Shown here: in pieces, positions 1 through 8,478 of the stretch
Layout: each line of letters starts with the position of its first letter
Numbering within the stretch: position 1 is the stretch's first letter
DNA from: an uncultured Acidobacteriia bacterium
GTDB lineage: Bacteria; Acidobacteriota; Terriglobia; Bryobacterales; Bryobacteraceae
Length of the DNA stretch: 53,640 nt
NCBI GenBank assembly: GCA_903875575.1
Contig: CAIQWJ010000094.1
Location: 1-53,640 of the forward strand
Direction of reading: 5' to 3'
The notes under the pieces: generated by a model
The model's database searches: none
What the model was told of the DNA's origin: nothing
The model's input: only the letters and a program-made list of their open reading frames with translations
Made by a program: the position numbers and the translations under genes

Positions 1-399
1 CAGAGTTCCGGTTTGTGCGGCTGGCCCGGTCTCCGCTGTCGCAGGGACCTGGAACTTCGTCACGACATCGAAAGTTCCCGTCACCACTGAAATATCCTTG
101 CCGGCGGAAAACGAATACTTTTCGAGCGCGGGCTTCGGGTACGTGATGACGCCGTCTTTGAGTGGTCCACCGGTCCACTTCACCGTGAGCGGAATGAGGT
201 TCGGCTCGGTCGGTGTATGGCTGTTGGCATGGAAGCCGGCCGGGATCGCCACCTTGAGGGTGACGGTCGCCGCGGTACCCCGCTTCGTCTTGACCGTGGT
301 CTGGGGTTCGATCTTCACTTCCGGAGCCATCTGGGCTGATGCCAGAATCGCGAAGGCCGCCAAGAGCGCAAGAAAATTAGAGTAGGTTTTGTATCGCAT
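1..399 (-). CDS. Secreted DsbD N-terminal-domain-like protein (partial, 3' end off the window)
   Basis: The reading frame runs from an ATG at 397-399 to the window edge, 133 codons without a stop. It starts with a signal-peptide-like stretch (MRYKTYSNFLALLAAFAILASA) and continues as a beta-rich domain with the pattern IPAGFHANSH followed by PLTVKW and ITYPKP. This is the pattern of the periplasmic N-terminal domain of the DsbD/ScsB family (family knowledge), which passes electrons from a membrane core to periplasmic thiol proteins. The start lies 23 bp inside the upstream thioredoxin gene, so the two are probably translationally coupled, and the TlpA-like neighbour fits a thiol-redox role. 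Whether a membrane DsbD core follows cannot be seen here. Confidence 0.7.
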   Translation of the reverse strand, partial: MRYKTYSNFLALLAAFAILASAQMAPEVKIEPQTTVKTKRGTAATVTLKVAIPAGFHANSHTPTEPNLIPLTVKWTGGPLKDGVITYPKPALEKYSFSAGKDISVVTGTFDVVTKFQVPATAETGPAAQTGTL

Positions 400-928
400 C
401 GTCGAATTCTTTCTTATCCACCAGACCTACGTGGATGGAGGCAATACGGCCTTCGCGATCCACCATGAAGGTGGTTGGCAGGGCTTCCACGTCGCCGTAC
501 TGATCGCTGGTCTTGTCGTCGCCAAGGACGATCTGGTAGTTGATTTTCTTTTCCGCCACGAAGGGCTTCACGTCTTTCCAGCCGCCATCGTCCATGGAGA
601 CGCCGAGCACCGTAAAGCCGCGGTCCTTGTACTTACGCTGAAACTCGGTGAACCAGGGGATTTCGATGCCACAGGGGCCGCACCAGGTGGCCCAGAAATC
701 CAGCAGGACGACTTTCCCTTTGTAGTCGGAAAGATGGACGACCTTGCCGTTGACATCTTTCAGTTCGAAATCCGGGGCCTTCTTGCGGGAAGCTTCCGGC
801 TTAAGGGGTTTGTGGACGGCGGGCTTATCGGGCCAGCCGACGGTACCGAGGACGACGGCAATGCCGGTGATGATGGCCAGCAGAATAAAAAAACGGCCGG
901 GCTTAACGGAATGGGCGCTGAAGTTCAC
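377..928 (-). CDS. TlpA/ResA-like membrane-anchored thioredoxin
   Basis: The 183-aa protein has one N-terminal membrane segment (about residues 12-32), so the catalytic domain faces the periplasm. The thioredoxin fold starts at about residue 52 (APDFELKDVNGK). The active site is WCGPC, with the cysteines at residues 83 and 86, followed by IEIPWF. The later LPTTFMVDREGRI holds the cis-proline typical of the AhpC-TSA/Redoxin branch. Such proteins reduce disulfides in cytochrome c maturation or other exported proteins; which client is used here is not shown. The start is GTG at 926-928, and a TATAAT on the same strand ends 8 nt before it. It lies just downstream of the HExxH protein and overlaps the DsbD-like gene. 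Confidence 0.88.
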   Translation of the reverse strand: MNFSAHSVKPGRFFILLAIITGIAVVLGTVGWPDKPAVHKPLKPEASRKKAPDFELKDVNGKVVHLSDYKGKVVLLDFWATWCGPCGIEIPWFTEFQRKYKDRGFTVLGVSMDDGGWKDVKPFVAEKKINYQIVLGDDKTSDQYGDVEALPTTFMVDREGRIASIHVGLVDKKEFDDAIQNLL

Positions 929-936
929 TTGCTCCG

Positions 937-942
937 ATTATA
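937..942 (-). promoter_or_regulatory. TATAAT -10 box directly upstream of the thioredoxin gene
   Basis: Read on the minus strand, TATAAT is followed by exactly 8 nt (CGGAGCAA) and then the GTG start of the thioredoxin gene. Transcription normally begins about 7 nt after the -10 box, so the message would start at or next to the start codon. The box overlaps the stop codon of the preceding gene. The 8-nt spacer also contains GGAG, so a conventional ribosome site on a longer operon message is equally possible. Confidence 0.4.
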
Positions 943-1432
943 TCGGGAACTGATCGGCGAGTTGTTCGGCGAACCAGCGGCGGCGGGTGGCGAGGTACTT
1001 TCCGGCCAGGGTGACCTCCGTGCGGACGTTGGTTTCCAGTGCGGCGGCGGTGTCGCAGAAGGCCTCGCAGCAGTATTCGCGCCATTTTCGGGTTCGATGG
1101 CGCGGGTCTGCGGAAGTGAGCGCGAGCTTCCGCAATTCCGCTGACCAGCCAGTTTCGCCGCGGACACGGGCGGTCAGTTCGGTTTGCAGCAGCGCCTCCC
1201 AGGTGAGGCGCTTTGGGTTGCCCAGGCGTACCCAGACGAAGTGGAAAAGCTCGTGGGTCAGGATACGCTTGTGTTCCTGCGGGTTGCGGCGCAGATCCTG
1301 ATCCAGCACCATGCGACGTTCGCGGATAAACGTTGCCGCGTGGGCTTGGTTGCCTGCGGTATCGAGGAGATTTCGGGCGTACTGAAGTGTGATGGGGCGA
1401 CCGTAGAACCGGGCGTCAAACGGTACCGTCAT
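938..1432 (-). CDS. Small HExxH protein, candidate metallopeptidase
   Basis: The 164-aa protein has no signal peptide and no family that I recognise. Residues 60-64 read HELFH in a helix-like context (RILTHELFHFVW), which matches the zinc-binding HExxH motif. About 60 residues later CCEAFCD (121-127) gives an ExxxD pattern, which in gluzincin peptidases supplies the third zinc ligand (E123). It is shorter than most known gluzincins, so this may be a minimal domain or a non-peptidase zinc protein. It starts 7 bp after the stop of a carboxypeptidase-regulatory-like gene and is followed closely by the thioredoxin gene, so it probably belongs to that operon. Confidence 0.55.
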   Translation of the reverse strand: MTVPFDARFYGRPITLQYARNLLDTAGNQAHAATFIRERRMVLDQDLRRNPQEHKRILTHELFHFVWVRLGNPKRLTWEALLQTELTARVRGETGWSAELRKLALTSADPRHRTRKWREYCCEAFCDTAAALETNVRTEVTLAGKYLATRRRWFAEQLADQFPI

Positions 1433-1439
1433 GGCACGA

Positions 1440-2921
1440 TCATGGCACTATCATAGCCAGCGGTACGTTCGCCGTCTCGCCTTCATGCAGTGCGATGTTG
1501 GTGGCTTTGTCCCTCGCGAGCGGGTCATCCGAGTCGACTTCAAAGCTGCTCACAAGGCGGTAGCTGCCGGGGGGGAGACCCTTGAAGCTGAAATTGCCGC
1601 GCTCATCCGCGCGGGTAGCCCAGCTTCGGATGGGCACTTCGAGGGCATCAGGATTGAGCAACTCCAGATAGACAGGGGCTCCGATGGAGGATTTCGCTGG
1701 GGAAGAGACCGTGCCGGCGATTGTGGCAGGTTTGGTGGACAGGGTTACCGCGAAGCTGGGCGCCCCTGCGATATCGAAGGCGAACCAGCCATCGACAGGG
1801 GTCTGCGGCGGGGCAGGGTTGGTCTGGTTCTGGATGGAAGCCAGATAGTTTTGGGGCTTCGTCTGGACGGTGAATTCCCAATGGCCGGGGGGCAGCATGG
1901 AACCGGGTGCCAGGGGTTGTTCGGGACCGGCACCATCGAGATCGCAACGGCGTGCGATGAGGGGGTAATCGCCCGTTCCGGCGATGGAAACGGGCATGAG
2001 CGGCGGGCACTCGACATGGACATAGATGTTGCGATCGACTGGAACGCGCTGGTAGCCCGCGCAGGCAAAGCCTTCGGCGAGGAGTTCCACGTTGCCGGGC
2101 GGGATGTTGGCGGCGGAGAAGCGACCCGCGGAGGTAGCGACCAGGCGCCGGCCAGTGTCGGTAATGAGGGTCAGGCGAAGGGGGCGGGGTTTGCCCTGTG
2201 CGTCGACCGGGCCGGTGACCTCGCCGCCGAGTTCGTAAAGCGGACCTTCAACGGTGTGAATGACGATGAGCGTCTGGATGTCGCCTGTCCGCACGCGCAC
2301 TCGTTCCGCCGAGGAGACCGCGGTACCGAACTTGAAGTACGAGGGTACGAGCGTGACGGTGTCATCGAGGCCGCCGCCGCCGGAGCGCGCGATGTACGTG
2401 CCGGGTTCGAGTTCACCGAAGCGGAAGCTGCCGCGATCATCCGTAGTGGCTTCGGCAACGCGCTGGATGGGGGGGCGGGAGGTATATAGGCTGACGGGCC
2501 AGCCCGGAATACCGATGTTGTTGTCATCGACTACGGAGCCCATAATCACGGCCTGATGGCGCATGATGACATTTCGGGCATCGGCGGGGTCTGTGACAGC
2601 GGAGACTCCGGCGGCGATTTGAACAGGCGTTCCGGGCCGCCCGGGGCGGGACTGGCCATACTCTGCGGCGGCGTAGCCGAGGCGCGTGGCGCGGATCAGA
2701 TACCAGCCGGGCGGAACGTCCGGGAATAGATAGGCTCCGCGCTCGTCGGTCTGGACGGATACTGCTCCCCCCGCCGTGCCAGGCAGCGGGATAAGCGCAA
2801 CCCTGGTGCGTGCGAGTTGTAACTGCGTTTCTTCGTCGAAAATGGTGCCGTGAAGGGTGGCGGCGTTGAGGCGAAGCAGCAGAAGCGCCGCGAGGCTCAG
2901 GCACTTGAGGGCGGACTTCAT
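1440..2921 (-). CDS. Secreted carboxypeptidase-regulatory-like (CarboxypepD_reg) protein, copy 2
   Basis: The 493-aa protein has a signal peptide (about 1-20) followed at once by a beta-sandwich of the carboxypeptidase regulatory type (GTIFDEETQLQLARTRVAL, then ERGAYLFPDVPPGWYLIRA). A second such domain follows at about residues 128-190 (GSVVDDNNIGIPGW ... DRGSFRFGELEPGTYIARSG) and a third near the C-terminus (GTVSSPAKSSIGAPVYLE ... RGNFSFKGLPPGSYRLVS). Acidobacteriota carry many such secreted proteins; the domains are thought to bind glycans or proteins, and no catalytic site is visible. It overlaps the upstream paralogue by 4 bp (ATGA), so the two are coupled. Confidence 0.8.
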   Translation of the reverse strand: MKSALKCLSLAALLLLRLNAATLHGTIFDEETQLQLARTRVALIPLPGTAGGAVSVQTDERGAYLFPDVPPGWYLIRATRLGYAAAEYGQSRPGRPGTPVQIAAGVSAVTDPADARNVIMRHQAVIMGSVVDDNNIGIPGWPVSLYTSRPPIQRVAEATTDDRGSFRFGELEPGTYIARSGGGGLDDTVTLVPSYFKFGTAVSSAERVRVRTGDIQTLIVIHTVEGPLYELGGEVTGPVDAQGKPRPLRLTLITDTGRRLVATSAGRFSAANIPPGNVELLAEGFACAGYQRVPVDRNIYVHVECPPLMPVSIAGTGDYPLIARRCDLDGAGPEQPLAPGSMLPPGHWEFTVQTKPQNYLASIQNQTNPAPPQTPVDGWFAFDIAGAPSFAVTLSTKPATIAGTVSSPAKSSIGAPVYLELLNPDALEVPIRSWATRADERGNFSFKGLPPGSYRLVSSFEVDSDDPLARDKATNIALHEGETANVPLAMIVP

Positions 2922-4387
2922 GGCAGCACCAACTCCAGCGGTTGGGTGCTGGTGTTGCCTTCCGAGGTGGAAACGGTGCTCAGCTTTTGGGCGTTGGCGA
3001 GATCGTTCGGGTCCAGATCAAAGCCGCTGATGATGGAGTAATTGCCAGGCGCCAGGCCCCCCATCGAATAGTGGCCCTGCGGATTTGCGCGGCCGGTCCA
3101 CGCCTGGCCGGTGCCGAGGTTGGTCAGAAATATGGGTGCGCCCGCCACCGGGTTGCCACCAGTGGTAACCACACCGGCAATGCTGGCTGGACTGGAGGAT
3201 AACAATATGGCCACGCGGGTATAAGTTCCTGCATCGAAACCCCACCACGCACCTGCGCGGGTTGCCAGTGTCCCGGAGTTGCGCACGGACGAGATATAGT
3301 AATCGCCGGGTGGGATCTGAATCTCCCAGTGACCCGGGGCGAGGAGTTCGTTACGCTTGAGAGCGTGCTCTTCCGCCGCGCCATCGAGGTCGACGCGGCG
3401 GATGACCACGGGACCTGTCGGCGTGGCACCGCTAAAGGTGAAACTGGCGGGGCCGTAAGGACTACAGGCGAGCTTCAGATTGTCTTTGTCTTTGTCGACC
3501 AGCAGCTTCGTGTAGCTGCCGCATTCGTTGCCCAGGGTGTCGAAACCTTTCACGATGAGTTCCACGGGGCCTGGCTGAACACCGGCGGTTGAGAAGGGCA
3601 ATGGCTTACTGTAGGCGCTGGCGATTTCCTTCCGGCCAGTGTCGGTGATGAGGGTGAGAGTGGCGGTCCGGTCGGGAATCGGGATCAGGGTGCCGCTCAG
3701 AGTGAAGAAGCGGCCTTTGACGGGCTTGATGTTGACGTTGGGTTTCGTCTCGCCGACGCGCAGGCTCACGGCGGTGGCGTCGGCCAGTTCTATGGCCGCC
3801 TTCGCATAGGTGGCCAGGACGGGCGTGTGATCGTCCAGTTGCCCGGGGCCGCTGCGTACCAGATAGGTACCGGGGTCGAGTTCGCCGACGCGATAGTTAC
3901 CGCGCTCGTCGGTGAGCACCTGCGCGATGTGTCGAACGGGTTTGCCCGAACTGTAGACGTGGACCTGCCATTTGGCGATGCCGACGCCGTTTTCATCGAA
4001 GACGGCACCGGTGATGGCGGGGAGGTGGCTCATCTTGATTTCGAGGAAGCCGGTGGTGTGATCGTCCGCCACTTCGAAGGCGTGGCCGGGCCTGCCGGGG
4101 CGCAACTGGCCGGATTCGGCGGGTGCGTAGCCGCGGCGGGTGGCGCGAAGTGTGTACCAGCCAGGCATAACGCTGAGAATTACAAAGGAGCCTCTTGGGC
4201 CGGTGCGTACGGGAGTTGAGCTTGCCGGAGTACCGGGCAGGGGTACGAGGGATACCTGGGTGCGGGCGAGAGGATTGCCGGTTTCTTCGTCGAGGACAAC
4301 ACCCTCCACGACTGCGGCGCGCAGCGCGGGGAGAGCGCAGAGGGGCAGAAGCGTTATGGCCAGGGCGCGAAGAAAAAACCACCGCAT
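2918..4387 (-). CDS. Secreted carboxypeptidase-regulatory-like protein, copy 1
   Basis: The 489-aa protein has a signal peptide (about residues 1-25) and the same plan as its downstream neighbour: an N-terminal GVVLDEETGNPLARTQVSL domain, a middle GAVFDENGVGIAKW domain with ERGNYRVGELDPGTYLVRSG, and a C-terminal GVVTTGGNPVAGAPIFL domain with PQGHYSMGGLAPGNYSI. The two proteins match in length and domain order and share short identities throughout, so they come from a tandem duplication. It is the first gene of a run that continues through the HExxH protein, the thioredoxin and the DsbD-like protein. The function is unknown; export and a structural or binding role are inferred. Confidence 0.8.
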   Translation of the reverse strand: MRWFFLRALAITLLPLCALPALRAAVVEGVVLDEETGNPLARTQVSLVPLPGTPASSTPVRTGPRGSFVILSVMPGWYTLRATRRGYAPAESGQLRPGRPGHAFEVADDHTTGFLEIKMSHLPAITGAVFDENGVGIAKWQVHVYSSGKPVRHIAQVLTDERGNYRVGELDPGTYLVRSGPGQLDDHTPVLATYAKAAIELADATAVSLRVGETKPNVNIKPVKGRFFTLSGTLIPIPDRTATLTLITDTGRKEIASAYSKPLPFSTAGVQPGPVELIVKGFDTLGNECGSYTKLLVDKDKDNLKLACSPYGPASFTFSGATPTGPVVIRRVDLDGAAEEHALKRNELLAPGHWEIQIPPGDYYISSVRNSGTLATRAGAWWGFDAGTYTRVAILLSSSPASIAGVVTTGGNPVAGAPIFLTNLGTGQAWTGRANPQGHYSMGGLAPGNYSIISGFDLDPNDLANAQKLSTVSTSEGNTSTQPLELVLP

Positions 4388-4435
4388 TTGATTACATGAC
4401 GCGGCGGGGCGTGAGACTGTGCAGGATTGTGGCTA

Positions 4436-5338
4436 TTACTTCGGAATCGAAATGGTGAATTCTCCGGTTTCGTCCACAATCTGGTAACCGGCGGGGACCT
4501 GGAAGAGCGCGGGATCGGGCTCGTCGATGGTGAAGTCTTTCATGATGGTGGTGGAGTCGCTCTCCGGTCCGCTGTTTTTCGATTGGATCATCAGGCCCCA
4601 CTGAGTCGCGGTCCATGTCTCGGTTACCGTGGTGACCGGCGCGTCATTGCCCTGGTAGGTGCCCACAGGATAGGTCATCGTATTGCGCTGGCCCGTAACG
4701 TTGATGCCGAACATGGTCTGGGTGCCGAGATTCTCATTTGTCATGGTGGTCCCGTTCTGCATGGTCCGCGGAGGCATCTGAATCACGCGCGCCGCAGCGA
4801 CTGCGGGGCCCGGGGCCTGATTCGTCCGGGCCTGTACGGGAACCCGATGGGCTATCTTGTGGACGTCGTCCAGTATGTAGTGGTATCCCGTTACCGGGTC
4901 GATGATCTCGGCCAATCGTTGAATTCTGGGTTCGACATTTGCGCCGTTCATGGCTATTGCCGGCGGCCGGGTCATGGTGACATCGGTGCGGGTGCGTCCC
5001 ATGGTGTCGCGATACGTCATGGGCTGTTCAAAGGCCGGTTGATTCAGATGAGTGCCGTTGGCCAGAGTCCGCACCGTTTGCGAACTGGTGCGTCCGGAGT
5101 AGGGCGCACCGGTGAAGGCGAAGACGGTGGATCCGGGGCTGAATTTGTAGGTGAAAGTTGTTCCCGTGTTGTCGCTGCGCATGGAACTCATGCCGCCTGG
5201 GCCGGCGAAAGTCGCGCTGGCAGTACCCACACCGCCACCTATTCCGCTAACGACGGTACCTCCGCTCTGCGGGAAGGCTGAACCGACGGCGGCCAAAGCC
5301 AGCGTGGCGGCCGCGGCGATCATTTGATAATGGCGCAT
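4436..5338 (-). CDS. Secreted protein of unknown function with one YRD-type repeat domain
   Basis: The 300-aa protein has a signal peptide (about 1-24). The mature part is one copy of a domain found twice in the upstream neighbour. The order of signatures is GAPYSGRTSSQTVRTLANGT, a YRDTMGRTRTDV core, an IDPVTGYHYILDDVHKIAHR segment, NLGTQTMFGINVTGQR, a TYPVGTYQGND motif, and a C-terminal EPDPALFQVPAGYQIVDETG. No catalytic motif, lipobox or membrane segment was seen. I do not recognise a named family. It is 18 bp from the related upstream gene, so they are probably co-transcribed. Confidence 0.7.
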   Translation of the reverse strand: MRHYQMIAAAATLALAAVGSAFPQSGGTVVSGIGGGVGTASATFAGPGGMSSMRSDNTGTTFTYKFSPGSTVFAFTGAPYSGRTSSQTVRTLANGTHLNQPAFEQPMTYRDTMGRTRTDVTMTRPPAIAMNGANVEPRIQRLAEIIDPVTGYHYILDDVHKIAHRVPVQARTNQAPGPAVAAARVIQMPPRTMQNGTTMTNENLGTQTMFGINVTGQRNTMTYPVGTYQGNDAPVTTVTETWTATQWGLMIQSKNSGPESDSTTIMKDFTIDEPDPALFQVPAGYQIVDETGEFTISIPK

Positions 5339-5356
5339 TAGGTATGAACTCCTTCG

Positions 5357-6775
5357 TTACTTCTTTGCCTGGATCTGGTTGCCGAACTCGTCAATAATCC
5401 GGTAAGTGGCCGGCACCTGAAACTGCGAGGAATCGGGCTCGCGGGTGCTGAAATTCTTCATGGTGAGGGTGGATTCGTCAGTTGCGGTGGTCGTTTTCTC
5501 CAGCAGTATCACGCCTTCGTTGCGAGCGGTCCAGATTTCGCTGACTTTGCGCTGACCGGTCGCCGCCTTCGGCGCGGTAGTGGTGCGGACGCCGTTCGCC
5601 GTGACGCCAGAGATTTGCTGGGTGCCCAGCGAGTCACTGGTGGAGATAAAATCCGCGTTCGCGGCGTTCGTCGCCGGGGCTGGTTGCGATGAGAGGGCGC
5701 TCCGGTAGGCAACGTGATTCACAAAATCCAGGTTATAGATGTAGCCGGAAGTTGGATCTTTGATTTCGACTCCGCCCGGCGCAATACCGCGCCCAGGCCA
5801 CTCGGTGCGAACGCGACCCTGAGAATCTCGCCACGCGGAGTGCGTCGTCTGCTCTGGCCGGGCAAGATGCGACCCGTCCGGCTGAATCTGGAAGCCGGTG
5901 GCTCGCATGGAGCCGGAAAACGGGGCATTCGGAATGGTGGCGGGGGTCACGCCCTGGCTGGAGAGTTTGGTTACCGTTGCGGCGGGATTGCGTGGTACGG
6001 AGATTCTGAAGTCGCTGGTTTCTTCGATCACGCGGTAGTCGGGAGGCGGCGCAAAGAGGCTGGCCAGGGGTTCGCCGATCACGACGTCTGCCAGTGAGAA
6101 GTTGCTTTCGAGGGTTCCTGGCTCAATGGTTCGGGACGAGACGACCAGGTTGCCCATGGCAGGCGCAATCCAGGATTCAAACTCCGCGGTTACTTCGCGG
6201 TCATTGCCCTGATGGGTGCCGGGCGGGTATGTGGTGGTCGTCTTGCGCCCGTAAGCCGTCATGCCCAGAATCGTGCGGGTTCCGAGATCTTCGGTGCGAG
6301 TCACGACCTTATCCGCAGAGGTGACCGTACCGGCTTCGATCCGCATTGCCTGGCTCTTGCCGGCGGGAACGGGCACAGTTCTGATGACAACGCCCGCCAG
6401 TTTGTGCGCGATCTTGTTGCCGGGGTCAAGAACGTACTCGCAGCCGAGAATGGGATCCATGATCGTCACCATGTAGGGGCTGTCCCGAAAGGCGACCTGC
6501 TGTTCGGTGTGATTGCGGCCGGCGGAATCGCGATAGAAAAGCGCGGTTTGGTTTTGCATGATTCGCGTGCCATCGGGCCGCGTCTGCACGCCGTTGGTAA
6601 TGCGTTTCGTGGAATAGGGCGCGCCGGAGACGGTGGTGAACGTGAGTTCTTTGATACGAACCGTGATGACGGCGGTATCGCCGGTGGTCTGCATGGAGAC
6701 CATCTGCTGGGCGCACAGGGCAACGGGGAACAGGGCTATTGGGGCCACTGCTAGTATGCCGGACCAACGCATCAA
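5357..6775 (-). CDS. Secreted protein with two tandem copies of the same YRD-type domain
   Basis: The 472-aa protein has a signal peptide (about 1-22). Two homologous halves can be read. The first has GAPYSTKRITNG, FYRDSAGRNHTEQ, DPILGCEYVLDPGNKIAHK, LGTRTILGMTAYGRKTTT and TYPPGTHQGND. The second, from about residue 278, has NAPFSGSMRATG, AWRDSQGRVRTEW, DPTSGYIYNLDFVNHVAYR, LGTQQISGVTANGVRTTT and EPDSSQFQVPATYRIIDEFG. With the single copy next door this makes three copies in two genes. Function is unknown. The conserved YxLD and AxR patterns suggest a fixed fold rather than low-complexity drift. Confidence 0.7.
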   Translation of the reverse strand: MMRWSGILAVAPIALFPVALCAQQMVSMQTTGDTAVITVRIKELTFTTVSGAPYSTKRITNGVQTRPDGTRIMQNQTALFYRDSAGRNHTEQQVAFRDSPYMVTIMDPILGCEYVLDPGNKIAHKLAGVVIRTVPVPAGKSQAMRIEAGTVTSADKVVTRTEDLGTRTILGMTAYGRKTTTTYPPGTHQGNDREVTAEFESWIAPAMGNLVVSSRTIEPGTLESNFSLADVVIGEPLASLFAPPPDYRVIEETSDFRISVPRNPAATVTKLSSQGVTPATIPNAPFSGSMRATGFQIQPDGSHLARPEQTTHSAWRDSQGRVRTEWPGRGIAPGGVEIKDPTSGYIYNLDFVNHVAYRSALSSQPAPATNAANADFISTSDSLGTQQISGVTANGVRTTTAPKAATGQRKVSEIWTARNEGVILLEKTTTATDESTLTMKNFSTREPDSSQFQVPATYRIIDEFGNQIQAKK

Positions 6776-6885
6776 TCACCTCCGATTCCGATTTTAAACC
6801 GGTTTTGGCGGATGGTGGCTGAAATATTGTGACAGTATGAATTCTTTAGTTAATGCTTATGACACGTCTGCGGGATACTGGGCCG

Positions 6886-7503
6886 ATGAAACCACTGGTG
6901 GGGAGATTTGTGCGGCTGGAGCCGCTGGACATCCGACATGTGGATGGCCTGGTGGAAGCTGCTGCCGCAGAGCCATCGTTATATCGCTGGTCACCTGTGC
7001 CACAGGGCAGGACGGCGACGGTTCGCTATGTGGTGTTGGCGCACGCTCAGGATGGGGGCACTGCGGTGCCATTTGCGACGGTGTGATTGAGCGATGGGGT
7101 AATTATCGGGTCGACCCGTTTCTGGAATCTGGAGTGGTGGGCGTGGCCGGAAGGTCACGCGAGGCATGGCCGGACGGCACCGGACGTTTGCGAGATTGGG
7201 CACACATGGCTGACGCGATCCGCCATCCGGACTGAGGCGAACACGGAGGCGAAGCTGCTGATGCTGACGTACGCGTTCGAAACCTGGGGAGTGGTTCGGG
7301 TTTGTCTGCACACGGATGTGCGGAACGATCGATCGCGGGCGGCGATGGAGCGACTGGGGTGTAAGTTCGAAGGGATCCTTCGGGGGCACCGGATGTCCGT
7401 TGATTTCGGCATTCGCAATTCAGCGCGGTATTCGATGATTGCGGAGGACTGGCCGGAGGCAAAGGTGAGGTTGCAGGGGTTACTGAATCGGGAGCGTGGC
7501 TAG
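6886..7503 (+). pseudogene. GNAT acetyltransferase gene interrupted by one in-frame TGA
   Basis: From the ATG at 6886 the frame reads KPLVGRFVRLEPLDIRHVDG, the usual N-terminus of a RimJ/RimL-type GNAT enzyme. It stops at TGA 7084-7086 and continues in the same frame with LSDGVIIGSTRFWNLEWW, IGHTWLTRS, NTEAKLLMLTYAFETWGVVRV and NDRSRAAMERLGCKFEGILR, which are the acetyl-CoA-binding and C-terminal parts of the same fold. There is no frameshift and the total length (205 codons) is normal. A CGA-to-TGA transition would explain it. An upstream ATG at 6853 is in frame. Either the gene is dead, the stop is read through, or the base is a sequencing error. The 3' end overlaps the thrB stop by 4 bp. 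Confidence 0.75.
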
Positions 7504-8399
7504 AGGAATTCGTAGCCGCTGACTGCTACGCCGGAGGTTATCACTTCTGTGGTGCAGCCGTTCATGGCGAATGTCTGTCGGACAAGTTCGCAGACTTCGT
7601 CATAGCCCTGTTCGTAGAACACCAGTACCGCGGGACCGGCACCGCTCAGCGTGCAGCCCAGCAGGCCAGGAGCGCGCAGGCGCAAAATCTCAGTCAGACC
7701 CGGCACGAGTTGGGAGCGGAACGGCTGGTGCAGCCGGTCATCGAGAGCGGCTGGGAACGCGGATGTATTGCCGGTTGCGATCGCCGCCATCAGCAGTGCC
7801 GCGCGCTGGATATTGAACGTGGCATCTGCCCTGGAATAGACGTCAGGGAGCACCGCGCGGGCTTGCTTTGTGGGGAGCGCGAAATTCGGCACGACCACGG
7901 CTACCCGGAAATTCGGCGGCATTTCCAATCGCACGGCGCGGGTGTTGCCGCCTGGTTCCACCGCACTTGCGACCACCGAGCCGAGCACGCTGGCTGCGAC
8001 GTTATCGGGATGGCCTTCGAGCCGGGCTGCTTCGTCGAGAATGCGTTGCTGCTTCCAATCGAGGCCCAGGAGGCGGGCCCCAATGATGACGCCCGCGGTA
8101 ATGGCGGCGGCGCTGGAGCCGAGTCCTTTGCCGAGCGGGATCTCATTGTGGATTTCGAGATCCGCAGCGGGCAGGGCCATGTGGGCGCGGCTGGCCACGG
8201 TCAGAGCGGTCTGCCAGATCAGGTTGTCTTCTTTGCAGGAAACCAGCGCGGCGTCGCGGCCGGTGCACTGGATGTTCAGCTTACTGGCCGGCGCAAAACG
8301 GCAGGTCAGATAGACCTGAAGGGCGATGCCCAGAGCATCGAAGCCTGGTCCGAGGTTGGCACTGGAGCCGGGAACGCGAAGGGTAGTGGCAGGACTCAA
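7500..8399 (-). CDS. thrB: Homoserine kinase
   Basis: The 299-aa protein is a GHMP kinase. It opens with RVPGSSANLGPGFDALG (residues 8-24) and has the ATP-binding loop PLGKGLGSSAAA at 88-99; near the end LGCTLSGAGPAVL is the third GHMP motif. The enzyme phosphorylates homoserine with ATP in threonine synthesis. Length is normal for the family. The start is TTG (8397-8399), chosen because the conserved N-terminus begins only seven residues later; GATAAT lies 6 nt upstream and no clear ribosome site is seen. No other threonine gene is beside it. Confidence 0.92.
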   Translation of the reverse strand: MSPATTLRVPGSSANLGPGFDALGIALQVYLTCRFAPASKLNIQCTGRDAALVSCKEDNLIWQTALTVASRAHMALPAADLEIHNEIPLGKGLGSSAAAITAGVIIGARLLGLDWKQQRILDEAARLEGHPDNVAASVLGSVVASAVEPGGNTRAVRLEMPPNFRVAVVVPNFALPTKQARAVLPDVYSRADATFNIQRAALLMAAIATGNTSAFPAALDDRLHQPFRSQLVPGLTEILRLRAPGLLGCTLSGAGPAVLVFYEQGYDEVCELVRQTFAMNGCTTEVITSGVAVSGYEFL

Positions 8400-8465
8400 T
8401 TAGCTATTATCTAATCCCCGTTTCGATGGGGCGAAAATACGCAGCGCGGCTCGGGCGGAAGCCGA

Positions 8466-8471
8466 TAAGAT
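8466..8471 (+). promoter_or_regulatory. Possible -10 box (TAAGAT) for the small PilZ-like gene
   Basis: TAAGAT ends 7 nt before the ATG at 8479 and no purine-rich ribosome site lies between, so a leaderless message is possible. It also lies in the 79-bp divergent gap shared with thrB. The match to the consensus is only moderate. Confidence 0.3.
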
Positions 8472-8478
8472 AACTCAT

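Noticed and set aside
4427-5281. Plus-strand frame of 284 codons
   Set aside because: It lies opposite a secreted protein with clear paralogues next door; the translated sequence has no recognisable feature.
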